A stretch of 64,000 nucleotides of DNA, taken from contig NC_084591.1 of the NCBI RefSeq assembly GCF_033807715.1, positions 32,154,590-32,218,589 on the forward strand, in the 5' to 3' direction. Numbering within the stretch: position 1 is the stretch's first letter; each line of letters begins with the position of its first letter. Below are positions 56,601 through 64,000 of the stretch, one piece after another. The notes under the pieces are model-generated. The model did no database searches. It was not told the DNA's origin and saw only the letters and a program-made list of their open reading frames with translations. This DNA comes from Cololabis saira (lineage: Eukaryota > Chordata > Actinopteri > Beloniformes > Belonidae). The position numbers were made by a program, and so were the translations under genes.

Positions 56601-59600
56601 GATGATGAGAAACAGCGGAGATATCTTTACTCCACCAACTTGAAATATTAATCACTTTTCTAAGCGAACGGTGCTAACGCAGTTCAAACAGCAGGTGTAT
56701 CCGCCCCTTTAATCTGATTTTTATCCACTGCTCTGCGTCACCCACGTGGGGTGTGCTCTTATGATTGGCTGAAACAAAGAAAGACATCTGATTGGTTGCA
56801 GATCCTTCCGTGTTAAAAAAAACCTATTTGTGGATCGAGTCACGTCAGAAGAGTCTCAAAAGTCACACACAAATCCAGCGCAGCTCACAGACAAAAAAAC
56901 GTTTGTAAATCAGGTTATATTTGTGTGTGCATCAAAAATACATTTGTATATCTTGTCCTACGCACGTGTGAAATGTTCTGTGCACGTGTGAAACGGTGTG
57001 TGTATTTGCAAATCGGTCTGTGCATTTGTAAAACTTGTCCTGTGCATTTGTGAATTATGAGACTGTTCTAGCTCCATAATAGATTCCTACTAGTTTTCAA
57101 CATTATTAGGCTCTGTACAATGGTTTTGACATGTCTGGAATGAATCAATGAAATGAAATGAATGACGTTGATGATGGAACAAGCAGTGATGTGACAGTTC
57201 CCTGCAACATCATCGCCTACTTCTATGTTGTGTCTGTGCCAGAGACCATGTTGTTTTTATGAACTTGTCCCAAGCAGACCATCACTCACACTCGTTTTTA
57301 TGTAGATAAAAAACACTGTTAGGCTAACATGTACAGTATGTTTTCGGACTCGTGGGAGAACCTTGAGTAGGTCTGCATGGACAATACACAAACTGTATAA
57401 AGACGGACAAAGACAGGGACTTAGGAAGGTAGGTAGGTACTTGGGTACTTCATTGATCCTGAAGGAAATCTGGGGATTCAGCAGCTCTTACAACAACAGA
57501 TAAACAAACATATAAAAGATCAAATACAAATATTAAATGCAAATGTAGAATCAGGAATAAAATACAATAAAGGGAAATAAAGTGACATGAGGTAAAAAAA
57601 AAAAAAAAAAAGCCAATTGAAACAAGAAATTGAAGTAGGTGTTGTGATCGAACCTGATCACCCCGAATCTGTTGATCGAGCTGGAAAAGTTATAGGAGAA
57701 CAGAAGACTCAGAATTCCGTTTGGCCTCTGCAGAGGGAGAAATCAGCCTGAGACAGACTCTGCAGCCTGCCCTGTCAACGCCCCGCTGAGTTCTGCCCAC
57801 TCTGTGGGAGAGACTAGGCTTTATTGGGTTTTCAAGGTCAGGAGGATGAAACCTCTTATCTCCTGGTACAGCATGCTCCCTTCAGCAATATTCAGAGCAA
57901 ACTCACAGCAAGCTTAGCACATACACACATTACGTTGATCAGCATATGCAGTTTAGTTATGAATTATTTTATTCAACATATGTATAGCCACTTAAAGTGA
58001 TGTATGAAAGTGACTAAAGTTGAGAATGTTTGGCATTTACAGTCCTACGTATGTCTATAGTAGCGCCCCTTCCCTACCACACAATTATTACAAGAAAACA
58101 CCTGGCTAAGAAGTCACAATGCTAACAAACAAAAAACAGCTAACTACATTTACGAATCTTAAAAATACACTTTATCCATTAGCCATTCGCCTTTATATTA
58201 CCCGTGAAGATAATGGACAAAGAACAGCTAATCGGTTAGGTTTACTTTGTAAAACTGAGTTTATTTTATTAAACTTAGAATCAGAGACACTTTGGCATTC
58301 ATTAGCATGTGTTAAGTGATTGCTAACAGACAAAGAACTAGTCAACTACATTTACTATACAAAACAAGGAATGATGAACACTATGGCTACCATTGTGCAT
58401 TAGCATCTGTTACCTGGGATGCTAATGAACAAAGAACAGCTGCCACAAATGTTTGCTCTTGCTGTGAATAGATGGACTTTTTCACCAGGAGTTGGTTGCT
58501 GTCCAGCTGAAATGTGGCCAGATTTTGTTGGGAAAACACCATTTGGCTTTGATTCAAATGAAATAGAAACTACCATTTTAACATTAAAAACCTTGACAAC
58601 TACAACTGTAGTCCAGTCTGTTGTCCAAGTGAATACAAAGGTATTGTTCTCCCGTGATGGAACTGGTGTCTTACTTATTCCTGCTCCATCTAAAATCTTG
58701 TTCACTTTCAAGAGGTGATTGTTTTCAATCAGTTTTATCCTCAGTCCCCCGAGGACCTCATTATCAGGAATGAAAGGATTCATTTATATCACCACATGTC
58801 ATCACTAGACTGAGTATCTTTCAGACTGAGCCTTTTTTTTTTCTCCTTTTCACACTGATGTTGTACTGTTCTCCAACGTCTGTTTAATTACTGTGTTCAG
58901 TTTTCTTATTTTACATCAAAGCTTCAGAGAATTACCGATTGACTGGATTCAAAACATCAGTGTCAGTCTAACTTAGTCCAGATGGTGTTTATTTACTAGA
59001 TGTCACCGGTTTAACTTCCTCTCAGGGCGTTACGCAGAAAGTGTGCTTCAAATAAAGTTTCAAACTTTATTATGAACCCAGTTAGCCAGGTTCCTAAGAG
59101 GGCGGGTGAGGTAAAATTGGAAGAATTCTTTTTTTTTTTTTGTCATGGGTAACCAGTCTTTTTAGATCTGGAGTAAGATGGATTTTGTTAAAGAAAACTG
59201 CAATCATTTAATGGTGAAAATCTGCACAGTCTCTGCTTGAGAAATTTCAGTCTAACTGCTTAATTGTTGTGTGGTGCAGGATCTGGGCGAACTGGTGCTT
59301 GGTTACCTAAACAGGAAGTTGCAACCCTCGTGTCTGCTGGCCTGTTTGGAAACTGTCCGAATCCTGTCCAGAGACAAACACTGTCTGGATCCATTCCTCA
59401 GCCTCTCGGCCATGTCCACCCTCGCCCACTACGCCGGGATTGGGGTGCAGGGTGCCGTCTCAACTGACCACAGCCATACAATTGAGGGTCAAGGTAATGC
59501 ATGGCCACATTTCCATTTTCAAATGAGGCGATCACCATGGCTCACTTGGATTAGCATTGCTCACCTATATTAGCATGGCTCACCCGCATTAGCACGGCAT

Positions 59601-62048
59601 TAGCACGGCTTATCTGCATTAGCATGGCTCACCGCACCGCAACATGGAAAATGAAACGGACAAATAATTAACCACATCGTAAGTTAGCGTTCCTACAGGG
59701 ACGAGATATCTGACGTCCAAACTGAAAAAAAAAAAAGTCTTTCAAATATTCACTTATTCTGAATTTGACATCTGCAACACAAATTTAAAAAAGCCGGTAT
59801 GGGGGTATGAAAACACTGGAAATCTGAGCAATAGTTGAAATACTTGCTTTGTTTTTGACCATTACACAGGTGAATAGGTTGAGTGGAAACGGGTGAGTAC
59901 CATGATTGGGTATGAAAGGAGCATCTCAGTTGTTCACAAGCAAGGTGTAACATATTGTTGTAGATGGGACCCAAATGCAGGAGAGCAGGAGTTCCAAAAA
60001 TGGTGGTTTATTAATCACCAAAAACCTAAAGCGCTGCTGAGCAGGGTTAACCAAACAAACATGAGAGCAGAAGAAAAACCTGACAGGACACGCGGAGGAA
60101 TCAAACAGTACAGACCAGCAGGGAGCAAGGGAAAGACAAGAGTAGATATACACAGAGGGGTTAACGAGACACAGGTGCAGACGATCAGGGCAGATGGGAA
60201 ACAGGAAAGTCAAAACAGAACTGAAACACAAAGACACAGGTTTCAAAATAAAACAGGAACTTAAACCAAACCATGACACAAGGATGTGTAAGCTTCACCA
60301 CTTTGTGAACAACTGAGTGGGCAAAAAAGTCCAAAAGTTCACACAGTTGAGGTTGCATTAGTATCCTCATACCACCTGTAAAGGCAACATTAATGCTTCA
60401 TACAGGTTGTGGAGCAATACATGCTGTCATCCAAGAAATGTCTTTGTCAATAAAGTCCCTGCCTGTTTCAGCAAGACAACGCCAACACATATTCTGCATG
60501 TGGTACAATTGCAGGGCTTTTTTAGTAAGAGTGCAGGTACTAGACCAGGGATCTCCAACCCTGGTCCTCGAGTACCCCTGTCCTGCACGTTTTAGATGTT
60601 TCCTTGCATCAACACACCTGATTCTTATTAATAGTCATCATCAGCTTGTCGTTAAGGTCTGGACAACTCTGTTGGTGACACAGTCATGTCTATCAAGGTT
60701 GTGTTGAAGCAGGGAAACATCTACAATCTGCAGCTCTCCAGGACCAGGCTCAGAGACCCCTGTGCTAACCTGACCTCCCTTTGATCCAGACCCATTTCTC
60801 TGCAGTCCTTACCCGTCTCCCTTCAGTCAGGACCCCGTTCCCTGCAGTCCGGACCCGTCTTACTGGAGTATGGGCCTGTCTCCTTGCAGTCCATACTAGG
60901 GATGCCCAGATACCATTTTTTTTTCACACCGAGTACGAGTACGAGTACGAGTATTTTAATTTGTGTACTTGCCGATACCGAGTACCGATCCAATACTTCT
61001 ACCACAAAAATAACTAGGCTAAAAATGCAATGAAAAATGCAATGAATTGGAAGACAGGTTTTATTTGCAACAGATAAATTCAATATAAATAAATAAAATG
61101 AGTAGAATAACTATTTTAAACAAAAAATAATCTTTCTGTGTAAATAAAAAGTCTCCACACTGGCACTGTCTTCTAGATGTGGTGGTGTTGCAGTAGCATT
61201 AGCAAACTCTGTATACTCAGCTTTATGTTGTGTCTTGAGATGTTTTATCAAATTCCTCCTCTTGACACCTTAGCAGCACGTAGCTTGCAGTCTGCCTTGC
61301 TTCTGTCGTCGTTCTTCATTTTGAAATATGTCCACACTGCTGACATTTCGCTTGCATTAATTGCATTGCATTAATAATCTTGCCTGAAATGGCGCTGCCA
61401 GTCTCACTCATGGGTATCACTCTCTTCTCATCACCACGCTGACTGCGGCTCAACATCTCCCCCTAGAGTTGCTGATCAGTAACTACAACAACAATGAAGT
61501 GGTATCGGTGCGTGGTATCAGAGAATTTTTTGTGTTGAGTATATGAGAGCAGTATCGGCCCCCATACCGATATCGGTATCGGGGCATCTCTAGTCCAGAC
61601 CCATCTCCCCGGAGTCTGGGCCTGTCTCCCAGATCTGTCTCCCTGCAAACATACATACTGATTCATCCTCCACAGGAAGAAATCCCTCCGTTCTTCTGGC
61701 ATACGTAACAACCTCAAGTGTCTTCATTTCCTAAACACTTTTTGGGTTAAGGTGACGTAAAACAGTGGGAAACATGACCCTGTCACAGCTTTAGTGGAGC
61801 ATGTTGCAGACATTTGATCTAAAATGAGTGGTTATTTATAAACTTCAACAAAGTTGATCAGTTTGAACCTTAGTTATCTCGTCCTCGCAGAGTATTTAGT
61901 TGAATATTGGTTGAAAAGTATTTGCAAATATTTGTATTCTACTCTTTTTATTTACTTTTTGAACAACGTCCCAACTTCACTGGAATTGGAGTGTGTATTC
62001 TGTGTGTGTACATATATGTACATGTATTTATCTATATATGTGTGTGTA

Positions 62049-62134
<86 letters not shown>

Positions 62135-63195
62135 CACAGACCACTGACCACATGGAGAGAAATACCTTCAGAGTAAATCGTAGACAGAAGGCTTGATCAC
62201 CAACTTTTGTCCAAATCTGTCTCGTGAGAATGTTTATGTCCACCAGCTTCTTGACGGTGGTGGTCTTTTGTTCTTCCCAGTGGACGGTGAAGGAGGAGAG
62301 GGGGAGGGGCTAGCTGTGGAGGAGAACCCGGATCAGGACGTGATCATGGAAGCCCTGAAATCCATCTGTAACATCCTGCTTCACAATGAGACGGGACAGG
62401 TCAGACTGCTGGGATCAATTCATCACGGTGTAAAACCAGACTCAACTGGTTCTAATCTACCAAATCTGGGTGTTGATGGATGTGATGGGTGGATGTGATG
62501 ATGGATGACAGGTGGTGGCAGCAGAGCTGCAGCTGATTAAAGGTGTAGCAGCGAGAATGAAGCAATGTCACGACCCAACCTGGAACCAAGAGGTAGGGAT
62601 TTTCATGGATGAACAGTGAAACCATTGGGGGGGGGGGGGTTGAACATAGTCAACCTTATTTACTCTGATAAAACTGCCTCTAATGGAAAATAGTTTATAT
62701 TACCAAAATAGTTAATACTTTATTTGGTTCCAAAGGACGTTTTACTCAGGAGAACCAGCATGAGTGTGAAGTGGCTTGTTCTATCCGTCCAGGTCCGGTT
62801 CTTTGATCTGCGGCTCTGTTTCCTGCTGACTGCCCTCAGAGTGGACGTCAGAGCTCAGCTGGCTCAGGAGCTCCACGGCGTCAACCTCCTGGGTAACTCA
62901 TGTCCTGTGTAACCAGTACCGCTCTGATCAGTGTTTCCAGCCCACCAGTTCTGACTGCACCTGAAGTGAGGTGGATTCATGATCTTCCCGTTCCGTTCAT
63001 GTTCTAGGCAACCACTTGGAAGCCACTCTGGGTCTGTGCTGGCCGGACACCATGGAGACAGCAAGAGCAGGGTTTGAGGGCGTCCCGCCCGAGGAACTCC
63101 CCCCACTGAGCCGGCAGCAGACGGAGCTGGCCATGGAAATACTGAAAATACTCTTCAATGTCACATTTGACACAAACAGACGTAAGGTGGATGAG
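47598..63195 (+). CDS. ric8a: ric8a (synembryn-A), N-terminal half, 8 exons, continues beyond the window
   Basis: Seen: exons 47598-47687, 55351-55398, 55831-55848, 59280-59493, 62281-62399, 62512-62592, 62793-62892 and 63008-63195 join without phase breaks into 286 codons. Diagnostic blocks are [48 protein letters not shown] and [14 protein letters not shown], in the order found in RIC8 proteins, which are armadillo-like helical repeats. DKHCLDPF and the [16 protein letters not shown] N-terminus are closer to RIC8A than RIC8B. Known of the family: RIC8A folds nascent Gα subunits (i, q, 12/13 classes) and acts on them as a GDP-GTP exchange factor in the cytosol. About half of the usual ~530-residue protein is present; the rest lies to the right. 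Orientation is divergent to ppp6r3, with about 10 kb of repeat-rich DNA between them. Confidence 0.92.
48580..49506. mobile_element. piggyBac-type MITE, 927 bp, flanked by TTAA
   Basis: Ends AGGGGACCTATTATG and CATAATAGGTCCCCT are perfect inverted repeats, each flanked by TTAA (48576-48579 and 49507-49510), the piggyBac target. No transposase frame. Confidence 0.85.
49181..49290. mobile_element. Palindromic Harbinger-like MITE nested in the piggyBac-type MITE
   Basis: AGGCTGATTTATGGTTCTG and CAGAACCATAATTCAGGC form inverted ends around TACGCCGTAGGC/GCCTACGGCGTA-type palindromes; TAA stands at both sides (49178-49180 and 49291-49293). Confidence 0.75.
50588..51385 (-). mobile_element. PIF/Harbinger-type element, 798 bp, TSD TTA, with Myb/SANT-like relic
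   Basis: Ends TGGAACTTTTCCACTTGTAC and GTACTAGTGGAAAAGGGACA, flanked by TTA (50585-50587 and 51386-51388). It is the reverse-oriented relative of 10234-10991, with the Myb/SANT-like relic read from the minus strand (about 51120-50990). A small ATTC-repeat-ended insert lies at about 50665-50752. Confidence 0.78.
51720..52130 (-). repeat. tRNA-like repeat, minus orientation
   Basis: At the right end the minus strand reads GTAGTGCAGCCGTCTCACAG, AAGGTCCTGGGTTCAATTCC, with a box B-like GGTTCAATTCC. The leftward body is unassigned. Confidence 0.4.
52310..52480 (+). repeat. tRNA-derived SINE
   Basis: A box A-like AGTGGGTTGAGCGGGTGG is followed by a box B GGTTCAAATCC (52379-52389), then a T/C-rich tract, ATTTCCTGTC and the tail AAAATAAAGGCCACTAGAGCC. 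The tail of a second copy is at 54150-54215. Confidence 0.6.
52490..53190. other. ric8a intron 1, unassigned
   Basis: No repeat ends, conserved frame or splice-supported exon seen. Confidence 0.45.
53195..53475 (+). repeat. SINE-like interspersed repeat
   Basis: GGTTAGCATTGCTGCCTCAC, AAAAACATGTATGGTAGGTT, GACCTGTCCAGGGTGTCCCC and ATGACCCTGTACAGGATTGA occur in the order of a repeat that is very common in teleost genomes. Confidence 0.6.
54220..54850. repeat. Minisatellite, ~24-bp unit
   Basis: Units like GGTGTCCGAGGATGCAGGTC plus CGTT recur across about 630 bases, with a compound 38-bp variant repeated in the middle. The basic unit is a multiple of three, so minus-strand frames stay open for 180-230 codons; the Pro/Asn/Thr repeats they encode are not evidence of a gene. 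Confidence 0.9.
55351..55398 (+). CDS. ric8a: ric8a coding exon 2 (residues 31-46)
   Basis: 48 nt after a TTTCCTCAG acceptor; encodes [16 protein letters not shown], matching the family pattern SQSFTF..A.QED. Donor GTACTT. The preceding intron is 7.7 kb and full of transposons. Confidence 0.85.
55831..55848 (+). CDS. ric8a: ric8a 18-nt microexon 3 (residues 47-52)
   Basis: GCTCTAG acceptor, then six codons EENLRK, then donor GTATGA. It keeps frame between exons 2 and 4 and fills the place of the short Lys/Arg-rich stretch that precedes the conserved leucine-rich helix in RIC8A. It is divisible by three, so it could be skipped without a frameshift. Confidence 0.7.
56061..57077. mobile_element. 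Foldback element, 1.0 kb, long inverted arms
   Basis: Left arm from ATGGAGCTAGAACAGTCTCA and right arm ending TGAGACTGTTCTAGCTCCAT are near-perfect reverse complements for over 300 bases each, with CTGTGCATTTGTAAAACTTG-type repeats. The unpaired centre is about 56430-56620. Flanks CATAGATT (56053-56060) and AATAGATT (57078-57085) match at 7 of 8 bases, as in a hAT-type TSD. Confidence 0.85.
57430..57580 (-). repeat. Rex1-like LINE 3' end, minus orientation
   Basis: GGTACTTCATTGATCCTGAA followed by GGAAAT is the usual 3' end of Rex1-like elements read backwards. Short fragment. Confidence 0.5.
57640..58081 (-). repeat. Possible LTR-like sequence
   Basis: On the minus strand it runs from TGTGGTAGGG to GATCACAACA, with CCAATAAAGCCTAGTC inside as a possible polyadenylation region. 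No target duplication was found. Too weak for a firm call. Confidence 0.3.
58090..59260. other. ric8a intron 3, unassigned
   Basis: Several copies of AACAAAGAACAGCTAA/TGCTAACAGACAAAGAACTA-type sequence at 58110-58450 suggest an old diverged tandem repeat. The 127-codon minus-strand frame at 58400-58783 has no recognised family. Confidence 0.4.
59280..59493 (+). CDS. ric8a: ric8a coding exon 4 (residues 53-123)
   Basis: Encodes [20 protein letters not shown], then [19 protein letters not shown] and an acidic or Ser-rich linker. Begins after GTGGTGCAG; donor GTAATG leaves phase 1. Confidence 0.93.
59535..59635. repeat. Short minisatellite of ATTAGCATGGCTCACC units
   Basis: About five diverged copies of a ~20-bp unit directly after ric8a exon 4. 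Confidence 0.7.
59946..60278 (-). mobile_element. Solo LTR, 333 bp, TSD CAAGG
   Basis: Starts TG and ends CA, flanked by CAAGG at 59941-59945 and 60279-60283. On the minus strand TGTCATGGTTTGG begins the LTR and GATTAATAAACCACC supplies a polyadenylation signal, so the element reads opposite to ric8a. No internal retroelement genes, consistent with LTR-LTR recombination. Confidence 0.82.
60544..60767. mobile_element. hAT-type MITE of the CCAACCCTGGTCCTCGAG family
   Basis: Left CAGGGATCTCCAACCCTGGT; right CTCCAGGACCAGGCTCAGAG, ACCCCTG. Shares the internal ATGTTTTAGATG-like blocks of the copies at 39735 and 29975. Confidence 0.65.
60897..61592 (-). mobile_element. hAT-type element, 696 bp, near-perfect 8-bp TSD
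   Basis: Ends TAGGGATGCCCAGATACC and GGTATCGGGGCATCTCTA, flanked by GTCCATAC (60889-60896) and GTCCAGAC (61593-61600), 7 of 8. A GAGTAC tandem lies near the left end. Minus-strand words around 61290-61215 resemble a decayed BED zinc finger of a ZBED-type hAT transposase. Confidence 0.8.
62047..62132. repeat. (TG)n microsatellite
   Basis: About 80 bases of near-perfect TG repeat in ric8a intron 4. Confidence 0.97.
62281..62399 (+). CDS. ric8a: ric8a coding exon 5 (residues 124-163)
   Basis: Encodes [20 protein letters not shown] then [20 protein letters not shown]. Acceptor TTCTTCCCAG; donor GTCAGA. The Gly/Glu run is a variable linker before a conserved helix. Confidence 0.92.
62512..62592 (+). 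CDS. ric8a: ric8a coding exon 6 (residues 164-190)
   Basis: 27 codons, [20 protein letters not shown] then DPTWNQE, between acceptor GATGACAG and donor GTAGGG. Corresponds to the AAExxLVxKLxER region of RIC8A. Confidence 0.88.
62793..62892 (+). CDS. ric8a: ric8a coding exon 7 (residues 191-223)
   Basis: Encodes [20 protein letters not shown] and then [13 protein letters not shown]. The FDLRLxFLLTALRxDVR block is the clearest RIC8 signature. Donor GTAACT. Confidence 0.95.
63008..63195 (+). CDS. ric8a: ric8a coding exon 8 (residues 224-286), last in window
   Basis: Encodes [20 protein letters not shown] through [20 protein letters not shown] and [14 protein letters not shown]; donor GTAATG at 63196. 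The remaining exons lie right of the window. Confidence 0.93.
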
Positions 63196-63368
63196 GTAAT
63201 GAAGAAAATTCACTCATAATATCAGTGCTAATAATATTTACCAGAGTTAAGAATACGTGTCTTCGTCAAGAATCCAGAATAACGCTACAGAACAAATAAA
63301 GGCGTTGTACCAGCTAACTACCATAGGTCTGATGCAGCGTAGCCCACGTTAGCATACAGCGTAGACTT

Positions 63369-63477
<109 letters not shown>

Positions 63478-63478
<1 letters not shown>

Positions 63479-64000
63479 TTTATTTGTCCCCAATGGGCCA
63501 ATTAATTTTGCAGCAATATATATACATATATACACATAGAAAAAAGGACAACGAGTTTAAATATAAAGATCCAAGCCCCACAACAGCTACCTTTTCCTCA
63601 TGGAATTGAGAAGGGAGATGCAGAAGGTACAAAAGAATATTTATATCTGCTAGTTTTGACAAGTGGAAGTCTGAGCAGTGTACCTGATGGGAGAAACTGA
63701 AACTCTTGGTGTAGAGGATGGAACAGTCCGATAGGATAGTTTTTGCTTTCCTATACAGCTGTTTGTTATACAGGTCCTGTAGACTCTACAGGAGTAAAAT
63801 AATTGGCTCTGCTCAGGTGACTCTATAGTGTAGAGTCACCTGAGCAGAGCCAATTATTTTACTACAGACATTAACCACCTTAGTAATCCAGGGGTAAGCA
63901 AGATTTCCTCGTGTTTCCTCTCAGTGACATCCATATAGACATATGTTGAATGTGAGGAGATAAAGTTACTGGCCAGCAGAAATCCCACCAACATGGTCAA
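63478..64000 (-). repeat. Rex1/L2-like LINE 3' end, minus orientation
   Basis: CACTTTATTTGTCCCCAATG then GGCCAATTAATTTTGCAGC is a LINE 3' end read backwards. The tetranucleotide repeat is in the position of its tail. Continues to the window edge and contains a 32-bp-arm hairpin (63794-63862). Confidence 0.5.

Noticed and set aside
57640..58081. Second LTR with a defined target duplication
   Set aside because: The TG/CA-like ends are suggestive, but the flanking bases do not match, so it is kept only as a weak repeat call.
58400..58783. 127-codon minus-strand frame in ric8a intron 3
   Set aside because: Unrecognised and surrounded by diverged repeats; no splice or conservation evidence visible.
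61854..62243. Open frames rich in Cys/Val or Thr/His
   Set aside because: Same cause: the (TG)n repeat at 62047-62132.

Overview
The window is vertebrate, almost certainly teleost and probably percomorph, genomic DNA. The signs are short exons with GT/AG boundaries in long introns, two recognisable animal genes, long dinucleotide and tetranucleotide microsatellites, and very many fish-type transposable elements: Rex1/L2-like, RTE-like and L1-like LINE pieces, hAT, pogo, Tc1, piggyBac-type and PIF/Harbinger-type elements and MITEs, tRNA-like SINEs and one solo LTR. No prokaryotic operon, CRISPR array, or rRNA or tRNA gene was seen.

Two divergently transcribed genes organise the window. On the minus strand, ppp6r3 (regulatory subunit 3 of protein phosphatase 6, SAPS family) runs from a GC-rich promoter and non-coding first exon near 37.2 kb, through 20 coding exons (start codon 20962-20964), to about 1.5 kb. 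All joined reading phases are consistent and give about 848 residues. On the plus strand, ric8a (synembryn-A, Gα chaperone and exchange factor) starts at 47598; eight coding exons (286 codons, including an 18-nt microexon) lie inside the window and the gene continues past the right edge. The two proteins are not known to act together; they are neighbours.

Region by region: 1-1.5 kb holds decayed transposon/LTR-like sequence. 1.5-21 kb holds ppp6r3 coding exons, with introns carrying an L2-like LINE tail, a hAT MITE (3520-4133), a Harbinger-type element with a Myb/SANT-like relic (10234-10991), a Rex1-like RT fossil (about 11.35-12.08 kb), a hairpin MITE (14831-14955) and two oppositely oriented pogo-like elements (17540-18703 and 18914-20304). 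21-37.2 kb is ppp6r3 intron 1, largely nested DNA transposons (21984-22347, 23425-24365 inside a ZBED/hAT pseudogene, 26307-26785, the 27026-29927 composite, 31273-32489, 33209-33829, 35938-36312). 37.3-47.5 kb is the intergenic region, with a 5'-truncated L1-like insert, LINE pieces and hAT elements. 47.6-64 kb is ric8a with introns containing a multi-level nest of elements (47.96-49.98 kb), a second Harbinger-type element (50588-51385), SINEs, a 24-bp minisatellite (54.2-54.85 kb), a 1-kb foldback element (56061-57077), a solo LTR (59946-60278), a hAT element (60897-61592) and microsatellites.

The strongest new information is the set of element boundaries fixed by target-site duplications that can be read directly in the sequence. 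No novel protein-coding system was found. Gene identities come from remembered family similarity, not from a database search.
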